A stretch of 64,000 nt of DNA from Phymorhynchus buccinoides (lineage: Eukaryota > Mollusca > Gastropoda > Neogastropoda > Raphitomidae): NCBI GenBank assembly GCA_017654935.2, contig CM065699.1:13805104-13869103 (forward strand), written 5' to 3'. The position numbers were made by a program, and so were the translations under genes. This document shows, piece by piece, positions 36,845 to 55,201 of the stretch. The first letter of the stretch is position 1; every line of letters starts with the position of its first letter. The notes beneath the pieces were generated by a model, which saw nothing but the letters and a program-made list of their open reading frames with translations, did no database searches and was not told where the DNA came from.

Positions 36845-37734
36845 TTAAAACCAATTTTTGCTTGCCATTTGGACATAAAAGACATTTTTCTTGCTCTTTC
36901 TGAAATAAACAAAATTTGATTTTGAAATTCGCTAGCGCTTCCTGGAATTAAAGAAATCTGTATCTCGATCTTTTACTTTTTTAAAAATTATTCATCGTCG
37001 TTCCAACGCCTGAACTTGCCACCAGTCAAAGCTGCCTTGTTCCAGGCCAGAGGAAGGAACCAACCTTGGAGTGATGAAACCAGCGCATACTCAGATGTCG
37101 GATTCTTCACTGAAGAGATGCCGATGTCGGTTAGAGATGTCGATTTCTTCACTGAAGAGATGTCGATTTCAGATGTCGGATTTCTTCACTGAAGAGATGC
37201 CGATGTCGGTTTCATATGTCGATTTCTTCACTGAACAGATGTCAATTATGTTGGTTTAGTCACTGAAGAGATGCCGATGATGTCGGTTTCTTCACAGTAG
37301 AATCGTTATTGTCGCTGCTGGTTTCTTCTCTGCAGACTCGTCTTCTGTGATGGCTGTTCTGCAAGCTGTTTGTTCAGGTGGCTCGCGTCTTTTTCGCTTA
37401 AGACAGTCCTCCCCTATGCACACACTGCAAAAAACATTTTATCACAGCATTTCAAGATCAACATTAATTTACATTACAGGATTTAGTAAAGGAAAAGGAA
37501 AAGGCAGAGTCAAAGAGAATAAGCATAGAACGTCCAGAAGACGAGGAAAGTAGTTGTGCAAAAGCCCCCCCCCCCCCCCCCCCCTTTCCACCCTCAGCAC
37601 TCCTTCAGGGGAGATGTAGAAAGATGAAGAAAGTATTCAAGAGAATCACGAGCCTGGGGGGTGGATAGGAGGGACGGGTTGGGGGGTGCGTACTTCACTG
37701 GGCAGATATATACCCACCCACCCCCCTGTGAGGA

Positions 37735-37930
37735 TACTGGGGGGGGGGGGGTCCTTTTGTATAAATAGTTCCCCCACCTTCTGGAAGTTCTGTGCTTGTA
37801 ACTTCCTCTAATCTGTCACTCTCTTTGACTCTGCCTTTTCCCTTTGCTTACTGTCATCTATATCTTTCTGCTCATACCGGTCCATTACCCTGCCTTTTCT
37901 CATGAAACGCTTTCAAAAACATTTCCTCCA
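37735..37930 (-). repeat. Partial copy of the CTTCTGCG dispersed repeat
   Basis: CCACCTTCTGGAAGTTCTGT, CTCTTTGACTCTGCCTTTTC and CCTGCCTTTTCTCATGAAAC follow the family in reverse. G and C runs flank it. Confidence 0.65.
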
Positions 37931-38704
37931 GCCGAAGTCGGACTTGCTGGGCCTAACTGTTTCTTAGTTAGGCGCATAACGGCAGCATGACGCATCTGCG
38001 CTCATAATTGACAGGAAACTGTCTGAGCGATCGAACATACCCACTTCTGTCATATCCAGGAAAAACAATATTTGTTTTTTCTTCAAGGAGTTCTGGCTCT
38101 TTTTCCTTATCTTTTAACTTTTATTAATTTCCACTGAAAGGTCGGCCAGTTAGTCGTTTATAGTCCTGTCCACAGCTGTGGGTCATCTCAAAACTGTCAC
38201 CACGTAAAAGGAAAGCTGCCTCAAACTATCCAACCAACGGGTCAAAATGGTTGTTTCCACAGTGTTCCCTTTTTATGACAGAGTGAGTAGAAATCACAAA
38301 TTATGCACATTTTGGTCGGATGAAACCCTTCCCACTGGACGGAAGGAATTGGCGACCGTCGTTTATTTCCAACTCACTCAGGCAGTTGTGGGAATACAGC
38401 CAATGCTTGCTGATAATGACGACGGCATACGGCCACAAGTAGCTGAATAGAGTTCACAAATGAAATTTCTTCCAAATAAAAAGGTTGGATAGTGTGAGGC
38501 GGCTTTAAGGTTCAAAACCGCGCATAACAAACACACATCAATGTGTCCTCCTACCAACGTTCATGTGGTTTAAACAAATCTTCATCACTCGGAAACGACA
38601 AACACAAAAGACAATTACGTTCAGCAACAAACAAAAGCATTATACCGTGCTCCAACGTTCATGTCATAACTACGTTGCACAAAAAGTACGGTAGATTATT
38701 TAAT

Positions 38705-39492
38705 ACAGACCCACCTATGTCAACAGCTGTAAGGAAATCCACAGCTCAGCCAGACTCAGTACCCTACAATGTCGACAGGTTCTTTATTCATTACAAACAG
38801 ACCCACCTATGTCAACAGTTGTTAAGGAAATCCACAGCTCAGCCAGACTCAGTACCCTACAGTGTCGGCAGGTTCTTTATTCATTACAAACAGACCCACC
38901 TATGTCAACAGCTGGTAAGGAAATCCACAGCTCAGCCAGACTCAGTACCCTACAATGTCGGCAGGTTCTTTATTCATTACAAACAGACCCACCTATGTCA
39001 ACAGCTGGTAAGGAAATCCACAGCTCAGCCAGACTCAGTACCCTACAGTGTCGACAGGTTCTTTATTCATTACAAACAGACCCACCTATGTCAACAGCTG
39101 TCAGGAAATCCACAGCTCAGCCAGACTCAGTACCCTACAGTGTCGACAGGTTCTTTATTCATTACAAACAGACCCACCTATGTCAACAGCTGGTAAGGAA
39201 ATCCACAGCTCAGCCAGACTCAGTAGCCAGACTCAGTACCCTACAGTGTCGGCAGGTTCTTTATTCATTACAAACAGACCCACCTATGTCAACAGCTGTC
39301 AGGAAATCCACAGCTCAGCCAGACTCAGTACCCTACAGTGTCGGCAGGTTCTTTATTCATTACAAACAGACCCACCTATGTCAACAGCTGTCAGGAAATC
39401 CACAGCTCAGCCAGACTCAGTACCCTACAGTGTCGGCAGGTTCTTTATTCATTACAAACAGACCCACCTCCACAGCTCAGCCAGACTAAGGG
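38705..39492. repeat. 92/93-bp tandem array, nine units (right arm)
   Basis: ACCCACCTATGTCAACAG begins at 38,709, 38,801, 38,894, 38,987, 39,080, 39,172, 39,278, 39,370 and 39,462; one unit carries a 13-base internal duplication. A 93-bp period keeps several frames open (31-residue repeats), but all three + frames are open, so this is not evidence of a protein. The left arm has three units. Confidence 0.93.
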
Positions 39493-40501
39493 ATGGTTCT
39501 GGCTCCGCCTTTCCGCTACTGTCTCAGCTCCCGTGCCTCCAACGGCCTCAGCAGGTGTGGGGAACTGCTCTTGTGCTGGTAGGGCAGGTGGAAGTCAGCG
39601 AGTCTCTTCGGGTGTTTTGTTTTCCATCCTGTGCCTCCAGTGGCCTCCTGTGTAGCTTCTTCCCAGGAGCTATGACCATCTCCAGGCAAACCCGCAGTGT
39701 GCCTGTGTAGTCTATGGGCCTCTGTGTGGTGGGTGCTTGTCTTCTAACAAGCTGCTTTTATGGGCGACAGTCGGTTGCGACAGGGAGTACTGTCGTTTCC
39801 TGAAAATGGCAAATGCAGAATGTTTATATATATTATAGTGTTCAAACACTTAATAGTTTAGTTGTATTCTTCTTCAAAAAAGAATAGGAATCTATGTTTT
39901 TTTTATCATAAATAAGAGGAAAAATTGTTAATTTAATTTAAGGGACGATGAAATAATTTCAATTGAAACATTTAATATCCTTTCATCCGTTTAAACTTGT
40001 GGGTAAGCGTCTGTTATGGATTTAACTTCAAGTTTCCGCTTTTGTACTTATTCTGTGCGCTGTCTAATGACTATTTGAAATATGCTTTTCTGCTTACGCT
40101 TTGCACTTTTACAGCTCATTTCTTGCTCATTTTCTTCATATTATTTTCATCGATGCACAAAATGTTGATAATTGCACAGGAACACTTTATATTTTGCTAC
40201 AACCATAACTGGTTTCTTCTCTTCATTTCTTAACTCTTCTAGCACCGTGGGCGACTGTATTCGCTCATGACATCACTCTACACTTCTACCAAATGCAAAG
40301 ACACTCACTGCCAAGCACCCTGCCATATGTTCGTCCATTTTTAAAGCTTATGTCACCGTTTCTTACGTTAAACTAAAACGCATGCGCCCTCGAAAATATA
40401 GTTACTCCCCTCTTGTTGGTTGAGATGCAACGGGCAAACAAGAATGTCAAAAAATACATGGCGCTAGAGTTAATTTCACCTTTTTATTAAATAAACTGTA
40501 T

Positions 40502-42053
<1,552 letters not shown>

Positions 42054-42249
42054 CAGATTGGAAGAATAGGCTTGGCCTAAAATCTCAATCCTTGAATAAT
42101 AAAGTTTTTTTCAGTCTCTAGCAACAACATACCATAAGGCGCTTAATCTTGATGAAATCAAATCAAAGTGCTTTCAAAACAAAAACACCAAGCAGCATTC
42201 AGAGGGGAAAAGGAGATATTGCAGATTGCAATCACAGGGGAACAGGTGG

Positions 42250-43310
42250 GTTTTCAGGTTTATTTTTTAAGATAGAGAGGGTGGGTTGATGACGGGGGGA
42301 GAGGAGAAGTGGTTTTTAGAGGCAGTACATCCTGAAAAATCAAAAGAATGCCGACCAACAGATGAAAGTTTATACCTAGGGATATTATGAAGGGGAAGAG
42401 AATATGAAGTTGAACGTGGCGGGCGAGCTGGCTTGTACAAATGATAATACTGTCAGAGATAAGAGGGAGCAACCTGATGGATAGATTTATAGCAGAGGGT
42501 GTTCAGTTGGTATTCAATTCTACCAACGACTGGTAGCCAGTACAGAGAGTGGAGTAGAGGGCCGATATGATCGAACTCTTTTTTAAAGAACAAGCCGTGC
42601 AGCCGTATTTTGAAATCGCTGGAGACAAGAAAGAGAAGAAACAGGTAGGTCAGAAAGAAGAGCAATGCAATAGTCAAGATGAGTGAAGTAACGAGCTGGA
42701 CTGTGGCTTTGACTGATAGGTATTTGCGAATATAGCCGATGTGACGGATTTGGAAGTAGCACGACTGACATGTCTGAGTCAGGAAACTCTGCATTGAGAG
42801 AGTATTGTCCAGAGGGACAGCTTAGTTCTTAACGGAGTCAGAGAGAGAGGGGGGATGTTTTCGCCTAGTTGGATTGTCTCGGCTGAAACAGAGGCCAGTT
42901 TCCTGTTTGTGCCTACAAGCATGGCTTCGGTTTTATCGTCATTTTAACTAGACGGTTTTGAATCACCCAGTTTTGCGTGTCAAAGTAGCAGCTGGATACA
43001 TCCGAAAGAAGGGAATGTAGGTCTTCGGAGAGTGCACTGTTATGGAGTTGCGTGCCATCTGCACAGAAGTGGTGTTTCATGTTGTGCTGGTCAGTGATGT
43101 TGGGAACTCCACAAGAAAGCCTAACCTGTCGAGACTGACGAACCATTGGCGAGAACAGACTGAAAGCGACCAGAAAGGTAACAGAAAGCCTTGAAAGAGC
43201 AGAGCCCACACTTCCGAAAGTATGTTCAAGACGAGACGTAATGTGAGTGGTCTGTGGTATGAAAGGCAGCAGAGAGACCGAGAAGTGTCAGAAGAGAGAG
43301 TTGACAACAT
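42250..43310 (-). pseudogene. Decayed CR1/L2-type LINE reverse transcriptase, right arm only
   Basis: On the - strand: LGFLVEFPTSLTSTT, then HHFCADGTQLHNSALSEDLH (a damaged YADDTQLY box), WVIQNRLVKM, HIGYIRKYLSVKATVQLVTS, and IGPLLHSLYWLPVVGRIEYQ with LNTLCYKSIHQVAPSYL. The order palm, thumb, C-terminus is kept but broken by frameshifts. The left arm has no matching copy at the homologous place (about 19,180-19,640). Confidence 0.78.
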
Positions 43311-43559
43311 CAGATGCGAGTAGAGGTCAGTGACGATTTGAAGAACAGCTGGTTCAGTGCTGTGGTTACATTCAGACTGGTAAGGATGGTGGAGAATGTT
43401 TGCATAGAGATGGCAGACTGGTAAGGTTGATGGAGATTGTTTGCAAAGATTGATGGCATACAGACTGGTATCCGAGTGGAGATTATTTTCGCATAAACAG
43501 ACTTGTAAGGATGATGGAGATTGTTTGCATAGAGATTGAGGGTTGGTGAAGGGTATGAT

Positions 43560-47500
<3,941 letters not shown>

Positions 47501-47509
47501 CAGGTCAGA

Positions 47510-48290
47510 GTCAGGAGATTATGCATAGAAAGTGTGTTGTCCAGAGTGACACATAGGTTCTTAACAGAGTCAGGGAGAGTGATGATGCTGCCAAGTTGGA
47601 TTGACTCCACTGAGACAGGGGCTAGTATGCTCGTTGCAACTGAAGTTTATCTTGAATCATCCATTTGTGGATGTCGGAATAATAGCTGCCAATTTCGGGA
47701 AGAATGGAATTTTGATCTCCGTTAGTTGTACTGTTCTGCAGTTGTGTTTCATGTTATGCTGGTCGATAACATTGGCTAGAAGTGATCACCAATAATGAGG
47801 ACTTAAAGCAATCAGAAACGTAAGAAAAGCGAGAGCTGGTCTGTTAATTCCACACATGTGTTCAAGACGAGAGAGAAAGATAGGGAGGTCTATGATATCA
47901 AAGGCAGCAGACGAATTAAGAAATGCCAGTAAAGAGATGTTCTGCCAGCATTAAAAGCAATGGGAGTTCATTCACTATCTGAACAAGATCTGTTTCAAGT
48001 ACTGTGGTTAACTCTGTAGGCAGACTGATAAGGATGGATATTGTTTGAAGAGAGATGATCGTTCAGTTGTATCAGAATAGCTTTCTCCAGAAATATGTGA
48101 TGCAGGTCTGTAGTTGTCTTTTTTCAGATTATTGGGATCCAGATTGGGGTTTTTTTCCCCTTGAGAAAGTGCTTCACAAGAGCAAATTTTAAAGCAGAAG
48201 GGAAGACGCCTGACATTAAAGAATTGACGATGGTGGTGATTGATGGCAGAAGATGTTAGAAAAGAGAGGGTGGGGTGGGATCCAAATCAA
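47510..48290 (-). pseudogene. Decayed CR1/L2-type LINE reverse transcriptase (right-arm partner)
   Basis: Inverted counterpart of 15,846-16,620. The complement reads the same SALKFALVK, LEKAILIQLNDH and YQSAY-like pieces with stops. It precedes the tandem 3' units in transcription order. Confidence 0.75.
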
Positions 48291-48929
48291 AGCATTTGCA
48301 ACATTTACTTGAGGACATCAGTTGACTCTGTCTCTGATACTAGCTGGAAAGAGAGAAGGGAGACACGATTGAACGATTGGTGCGAGACTGGCAGAAGAGC
48401 ATAGAGTCAGTTTTAGCATGCAGATCAACACACACACACACACACAGTGACCCAGCCAGCCAGATCCCGTTCAACGGGCTCCAACTCTGTAATACTCTCA
48501 GCACCCCCCCTCTCTCTCTCTCCACCCTCTCTGCATTCGATGTGCACATTCGGATTCGATTCACTTACATTGTTCTTGTTCTAAACAACTCGATGTTGTC
48601 ACACGCTACCCTCACCCACCTCAACACCTATTTTGACAGAGCCAGCCTCCCGTTCAACGGGCACAATGCACTGTCACGTCAACAGGCTCTCTCTCGCACT
48701 CTCTCTCTCTCTCTCTCTCTGTGCATTCTATGTGCACGATTCGGATTCGATTCATTTGGACATTGTTCTTGTTCTAAATAAATCTATGTTGTCACACGCT
48801 ACCCTCACCCACCTCAACACCTATTTTGGCAGAAAAACCCAATTAAAAAACTGCTCAACATGGCATTGCACGCATGCACGCAAAACACACACGCGCACAC
48901 AGTAATAATCTATTCAAACCTTGTTTTGT

Positions 48930-49062
48930 TTATTCAGGGAGAACAGCATGGAACAATTTATCATCATCCTTAAAATCATATCCCTCAATTCCAGCCTTTA
49001 AAAAAGTTCTTAAAAAGAATTACTCGAAAAATTTAAGACTACTAACATTTTTTCTATTGTTG
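48930..49062 (+). pseudogene. LINE reverse transcriptase C-terminal fragment
   Basis: NLFKPCFVYSGRTAWNNLSS, SLKSYPSIPAFKKVLKKNYS and KNLRLLTF resemble the C-terminal end of CR1/L2-type ORF2. Upstream, a 190-bp block with TTGTCACACGCTACCCTCAC is present twice (48,593 and 48,787) but once in the left arm (about 15,504). Confidence 0.68.
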
Positions 49063-49376
49063 ACTTGTTGATGTGAAATATGTTTTCTGTTACTAGGTGT
49101 CTGCTCTCTTGTTTTATTTTCTGATCAATACCCTTGTATTGTTAATTTATCATCTCGTGCTTATCTCTCTAAATGTCTCTTACTTCATTTAACTTCAACT
49201 AGAATGTTCCACTATTATTCTCCCTCCTCTAATAACTACTTTCACACTTGTGCATTCTCTCTCTCTCTCTCTCTCTCTCTCCCCTCTTAGGGCTGAGTGT
49301 AAAAAAGCTGTAAATTGCTTATCTCATTACCTTGGGTAAATAAAATTTCGTTTTCTCTCTTTCTCCCTCCTCCCTC

Positions 49377-49408
<32 letters not shown>

Positions 49409-50165
49409 CATGTGGATTTTCCATAATGAATGACTAGCGATACTTGGTTGATTCATTTGATTGCCTAATATTTCCTGCGTTCCTCGCAGATAACAAAATC
49501 ACCCATCGCATCCATTTTGACAAAGACCAGAAGACTTCACTCTCAACTGGAACAGCACTGTTTCTTTTTCTTTCTTTTTTCATCATATCACCTAACCCAA
49601 TATCTTTTACGCGATAGAATAAATTTTGACAAACATCCGCAAACTTTGCGATTTCGCCTTGAACTACATCACCCACAACAACCTGCCCCCATTTCCTCAA
49701 CACTGCCCCAATCTGCTGCACCCATAAAACAAGTATGAAATAGTGAGGCTAAGAGAGAGACTATAGTGAAATGAATAAGGGGAAGGAACTTCTCATAATT
49801 AACTCCCTTTTACCAAAGTTATTTATGGCACCTATTCGCCTAGCAAAGTGAAAGTAGTTGCCACAACAATACAGACCCAAGTTCATCCTCATATATATTG
49901 TGTTCAGTGTCTCAAAATCTTCAACTGTATCCCCCAGTAAAGCAAAAGTTTGCTTACGACCGTAACTTCCAGACCTGTAGCAGAAGAGGCAACTGGTATT
50001 CGAGAGAGCTGGGCTGAAATTTTATTTTTAAAACTTGCCCAGGGGACATCCCTACTCCTTGAAGTTAAATTCAGGTGTTACAGCATTAAGATCTCAGTGC
50101 AGTGAACATGGTCTGATATGTACAAGGACCAGAGGGGGGGGTGTGGGGAGGAGGGGGGGTAAGAA

Positions 50166-50229
<64 letters not shown>
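50166..50229. repeat. Poly-G tract
   Basis: About 63 consecutive G, flanked by G-rich sequence from 50,136. Partner of the poly-C at 13,594. Confidence 0.97.
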
Positions 50230-50230
<1 letters not shown>

Positions 50231-50944
50231 AGGTGGAGGGGAGAATGCAAACGCGTTCAGATAATTTTCAGTTTCAATGACTGGTGAAAATTATTGGCAA
50301 AAAAAATTAAAACAAAACAATTAGGACCTGAAAAAACTTCAAAACACTTCAGCCACACTGTAGACTGGTGTCTGCAAATCAAATCGAAATATTTGCTATT
50401 TTTACATTGTCTTAATATATAAGCCATGTCTGGATAGCTAAAAATATTAATATGTTGTCATGGTGTGAAATGTTTTGTCATTTTTAATTACAAAAATCAT
50501 CAACCCCAATTCACTGAAAATGTGCAGCAGTCAAGAATTAAACAAAATAATTTTAAAATTGTAACAGAGAACGTGTGCAGCAAGCTAGTCATAATGTGTT
50601 TTTACAAAGTAGCTGGTCTAAAAATTGTGTGCAGTCCTACAAGACAGTTTGGTTCTTTTTTTATCATAACATGTGCGCGCACATTGTATAATGTGCTAAA
50701 ATCAGGACTTTTCTGCAAATGGCTAACTGGAATTATTCACATTTCTTCTCCATTACTGCTTAACGCAAAAGATTGCATTTTTCGCAAATGAAAATACAGT
50801 TTGAAATCTTGATCCCATTCAACTGAAGCGTTCATGGTTGTAACTAAATGTGAATATAACCCGGTTGACTTACCTTTCATAGGTGAGAAGTCAATTAAAT
50901 GGACCCGGCCTGGCAGCAGTGAGGGCTGGGCCGATTCCAGTGAG

Positions 50945-51715
50945 GATGATGGTGGGATGATGGTGACAGGGCTGGGCCAGGGGGGGAATGTTGAGGGTCT
51001 TCAGCAGTGACGATTCCTGAGGATGGTGGGATGATGGTGACAGGGCTGGGCCATTGGGGGCCTGTTGTGGGTCTTCAGCAGTGACGATTCCTGTTGATGG
51101 TGGGATGATGGTGACAGGGCTGGGCCATGGGGGAATGTTGTGGGTCTTCAGCAGTGACGATTCCTGAGGATGATGGGATGATGGTGACAGGGCTGGGCCA
51201 TGGGGGAATGTTGTGGGTCTTCAGCAGTGACGATTCCTGTTGATGATGGGATGATGGTGACAGGGCTGGGCCATGGGGGAATGTTGAGGGTCTTCAGCAG
51301 TGACGATTCCTGAGGATGATGGGATGATGGTGACAGGGCTGGGCCATGGGGGAATGTTGAGGGTCTTCAGCAGTGACGATTCCTGTTGATGGTGGGATGA
51401 TGGTGACAGGGCTGGCCGATTCCTGAGGGGGAATGTTGAGGGTCTTCAGCAGTGACGATTCCTGAGGATGATGGGATGATGGTGACAGGGCTGGGCCAGG
51501 GGGGAATGTTGTGGGTCTTCAGCAGTGACGATTCCTGAGGATGATGGGATGATGGTGACAGGGCTGGGCCATTGGGGACTGTTGAGGGTCTTCAGCAGTG
51601 ACGATTCCTGGGACTGGTGGTGGTGACAGGGCTGGGACAGGGCTGCCATGGGGGACTGTTGAGGGTCTTCAGCAGTGACGATTCCTGTTCTGGTGGGGTG
51701 ATGGTGACCACAGGA
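50945..51715. repeat. 73-bp minisatellite, about ten units
   Basis: The unit contains GATGGTGACAGGGCTGGGCC, a GGGGGAATGTTG phrase and GGTCTTCAGCAGTGACGATT then CCTGAGGATGATGGGAT. Starts of GGTGACAGGGCTGG fall near 50,962, 51,037, 51,110, 51,183, 51,257, 51,328, 51,402, 51,481, 51,554 and 51,621. Units differ by a few substitutions (CCTGAGG versus CCTGTTG). It lies outside the inverted arms. Confidence 0.92.
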
Positions 51716-51772
51716 CTGAGCCAGTCCTTGCTAACGAGAGCCGAACCTAAACATGAAGAGAACATTTTTGGC

Positions 51773-51887
51773 GATATTCACAATTACGCCTGCCAAGAAC
51801 GATAATTTGTAACAGAAAAGAACACTAACCCATTGCTTTTTCAGTCAACATTATCGTTCTTGGCGGGCTGTAATTGTGAATATTGTC
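51773..51887. repeat. Inverted repeat with about 36-bp arms
   Basis: GATATTCACAATTACGCCTG then CCAAGAACGATAA at the left is mirrored by TTATCGTTCTTGGCGGG then CTGTAATTGTGAATATTGTC at the right, with about 45 bases between. It could be a small fold-back MITE. The flanking sequence is AT-rich. Confidence 0.85.
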
Positions 51888-52330
51888 AATTTTTATAAAA
51901 AATCTAAGCAAAGTCCAATTCTTAAGCAGAACAAACTCTAAAGCTACATTTGGATTTTTTTAAAAAAAGCATTTAGATTGCTTAACTCAATCTTTGAAAC
52001 GTATTGACCTGATTTATAAAATTAAAGAAAAAATTATGTTATGTGAATTAGAACTTTTAAACAAATTTGTAAAAATTAACGTGAGCAAAGCTAGTTGTTA
52101 ATTTAGACACCCCCTTCATGCTTACGACTCTCATCATTCTCAAAGTCTCAGGTTCTTTCAGTTACAAGACTGTCAACAACCTTAGGCTGATCCTAACCCT
52201 ATCCCTTTTCCCGAGAACAGCAGAATGTTGCTTTTCAGTGAAAATTTTCAAAGCGAAAATGTAATACGGGTATCTAAACTACAACCCAGCCAAACCTTAG
52301 CCACATTATTGCGGCGCATTGTTTCTGCCA

Positions 52331-52407
52331 CTGAATTATAATAATAATAATTGATAGCATTTCTATGCTGTCTTTCTATCATTATTTTACACTCAAGGCG
52401 CTTTCCA
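52331..52407 (-). mobile_element. LINE/SINE tail cut by gap 3
   Basis: AATAATAATAATTGATAGC followed by ACTCAAGGCGCTTTCCA is the reverse of an L2-like tail (GGAAAGCGCCTTGAGTGT). The remainder is lost in the gap. Confidence 0.6.
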
Positions 52408-52907
52408 NNNNNNNNNNNNNNNNNNNNNNNNNNNNNNNNNNNNNNNNNNNNNNNNNNNNNNNNNNNNNNNNNNNNNNNNNNNNNNNNNNNNNNNNNNNNN
52501 NNNNNNNNNNNNNNNNNNNNNNNNNNNNNNNNNNNNNNNNNNNNNNNNNNNNNNNNNNNNNNNNNNNNNNNNNNNNNNNNNNNNNNNNNNNNNNNNNNNN
52601 NNNNNNNNNNNNNNNNNNNNNNNNNNNNNNNNNNNNNNNNNNNNNNNNNNNNNNNNNNNNNNNNNNNNNNNNNNNNNNNNNNNNNNNNNNNNNNNNNNNN
52701 NNNNNNNNNNNNNNNNNNNNNNNNNNNNNNNNNNNNNNNNNNNNNNNNNNNNNNNNNNNNNNNNNNNNNNNNNNNNNNNNNNNNNNNNNNNNNNNNNNNN
52801 NNNNNNNNNNNNNNNNNNNNNNNNNNNNNNNNNNNNNNNNNNNNNNNNNNNNNNNNNNNNNNNNNNNNNNNNNNNNNNNNNNNNNNNNNNNNNNNNNNNN
52901 NNNNNNN
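52408..52907. other. 500-N assembly gap 3
   Basis: Exactly 500 N. It truncates the MBTPS1 C-terminal exon that starts at 53,105 on the - strand. Confidence 1.
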
Positions 52908-53105
52908 GAGAGGAAGGTGGGGTGATCGGACACCAGGCTGACCCCGGTCAGCTGACTGTCCATGTAGCCGTAGCCGCCCCCCGGCCGCTCCTGAATCCCT
53001 GCTAGCGGCCCGTCCAGCGGGTTGTCTCCCCTTTTGTTCAGCGGCAACATGGCCGCCGCCGGGTCAAGGTCGATGGACATCAGCTTCTGCGGCTGGTACA
53101 GGTTG
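52908..53105 (-). CDS. MBTPS1: MBTPS1 exon: C-terminal luminal region, truncated by the gap
   Basis: The - strand reads NLYQPQKLMSIDLDPAAAML, PLNKRGDNPLDGPLAGIQER, PGGGYGYMDSQLTGVSLVSD and HPTFL, then N. It corresponds to vertebrate NLWKHQKLLSIDLD and the Pro/Gly-rich stretch before the transmembrane segment. The acceptor is CCCCAG at 53,106-53,107; the first base C completes the Ser codon begun in the exon at 57,052-56,926. The transmembrane segment and short basic cytoplasmic tail expected next are not in the window. Confidence 0.92.
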
Positions 53106-53131
53106 CTGGGGGCAACAGAAATAGGTCATAA

Positions 53132-53391
53132 TCATATAATAAAAAGGCAAGTGTGTGTCTGTCTGTCTGAAACACAAAACGGGCCTTATAACTCCACCGT
53201 TTTTCGACCAAATCGCTTCAAATTTGCTGTCAGGCTTGCTGTGGTCGGGGCAAAGCCTGGCAGCAAATTTGAAGAGAATCGGGAGAGCGCGTCACTCTCA
53301 GAGCAGCGCCAACGGGAAACGGGGCCTTATAACTCCGCAGTTTCTTAACCGAATCGCTTCAAATTTGCTGTACTCAGCGTTACCAGTACTT
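53132..53391 (+). mobile_element. Truncated Helitron-like copy
   Basis: It starts TCATATAATAAAAAGGCAAG after an A at 53,131 and shares ACGGGCCTTATAACTCC, AATCGCTTCAAATTTGCTG and, at the end, TACTCAGCGTTACCAGTACT with the element at 17,398. The CTRR end is missing; a LINE tail begins at 53,393. The 5' end is only about 25 bp from an MBTPS1 splice acceptor. Confidence 0.65.
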
Positions 53392-53392
53392 A

Positions 53393-53590
53393 ATAATAAT
53401 AATAATAATAATAATAAACGGACACTTATAATAGTTATATAGTGCTTTTTATTGAGCACAAAGCGCTTTACAATCAGCATTGAAACACTCGCACAAGCGC
53501 ACACACACGCACAACAGACACACACGTACGTGCACGCACGCGAGTGAACACGTTCTTGCGCACAGACATTCCCACACAGACCCACACACA
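53393..53590 (-). mobile_element. L2-like 3' tail repeat with CA-rich flank
   Basis: ATAATAATAATAAACGGAC, ACAAAGCGCTTTACAATCAG, GCATTGAAACACTCGCAC and GAGTGAACACGTTCTTGCGC follow the order of 7,805-7,980. CA-rich text runs on to about 53,730. Confidence 0.65.
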
Positions 53591-54421
53591 TTTCATCAAA
53601 CACACAGAAAACACATTCTCACTGAAACGCACACACACTTACTCAAACATACACTTGTACAAACATGCACACATGCACGCACATGAGCACACACACACAC
53701 ACACACAGACAGACACAAACACTCACATACACAAAAAACCCTGGTATTAATACCACTACTATTAACTCTTCTAGCGAATGCAGACCTGTTTAACCTGAAA
53801 TCGGGCTTCGTGTATTCAGAATCCAAAATAAGTCTATTTTTCACAAAATAGGAGTACCGTACTCCAACAGGAAAGTTAAAAAAAGAATGAGTGCAAACAT
53901 GCATACATTTTTATAACTTATAGAAATACTATGTCAAAAGTGTCATCCATTGATTACAACAACAAAACACGCACGCACACGCACGCACACACACACAGAT
54001 CGCACCAGTTTCCTGAATCAGGCATGATCAAGATGATTTGTTTTCACCATTTCACAGTATTTTCCCCCATGTACCATATTTATGTCAGAACTGTGTACAA
54101 AATACAGTGAAATCTTATGGGTAAACAGGTCTGCGAATGTGTTTAGCCCAAGGCATCACTCTACACTCCCACCAAAAGGCGGAGACATTTACCTCCAAGC
54201 ACCCTGCCTAGTTCTTGTATATTTTTAGAGCTTATGTCACTGGGTTTTTTTCTGTAAAGTAATGATTGCGCACATGGGAAAAAAAAAGAGTTATTGCCCT
54301 GTTGTTGGTTGAGATGCAACGGACAACCAAGAACATCAAAAAATACATGGCGCTAGAAGAGTTAAAAACAGGACAACACACCACGTGGATGTACTCACAG
54401 AACTGGTCATGGGGGTGAGGA

Positions 54422-54457
<36 letters not shown>

Positions 54458-54788
54458 TGGAAACCTAGCAATCAATTTAGTTCATACCTGGCAGCGGGAT
54501 TTCTCCCTGCTCTTATCGACTTTTTAATTGTTGTGAGATTTTTATGCGCATAAAGAGCATGGGTCAGACTAGCTTTAAGTCCCCCGTCCGAAGGATTTGA
54601 TGTTCGGTTCGATTTTTCAGTCAAACTGGAAAGCAAGGGCGAGGCCGGGATTCGAACCTGGGTCACTCAAGCACTGAATTGGCAGGCGAACGCTTTAAGT
54701 TAAAGTTTAACCAACTCTCTAACTAAAATCACCGGCACAAAAAACTTTCCTACCACGTTCTATCCATCTCTTAAATTCATGATTCATT

Positions 54789-54845
<57 letters not shown>

Positions 54846-55165
54846 CCTTATTCTATCTTGTTCTGATTGAAACAGCTAGCTGACTGCAGTAATTGTTGTT
54901 AAATGTTAATGTGTAGAGATACTATTACAGAGCTGCCAACCCAAAAATCTCTTCTCAGTACTACTTATGAATCTTCTCAGTATTTTTCATACAGTATTTT
55001 TTTCCGCGCGGTTATTTTGTGTGTGCTATTCTTTAGTTGAACAAATGTTGATTAAAAAAAAATATCACTGACTGTATCACTATCAGTGATTATATTACAA
55101 AGAGTTTTTCTTTGACAATAACACACTTTACTACTGCTACTACTACTACTAGTAATGCTATTACT

Positions 55166-55201
<36 letters not shown>

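Noticed and set aside
38543..39710. Open frames of 200 or more residues with a 31-residue repeat
   Set aside because: They follow from a 93-bp tandem repeat that is open in all three + frames; the other arm has only three units and no gene around it.
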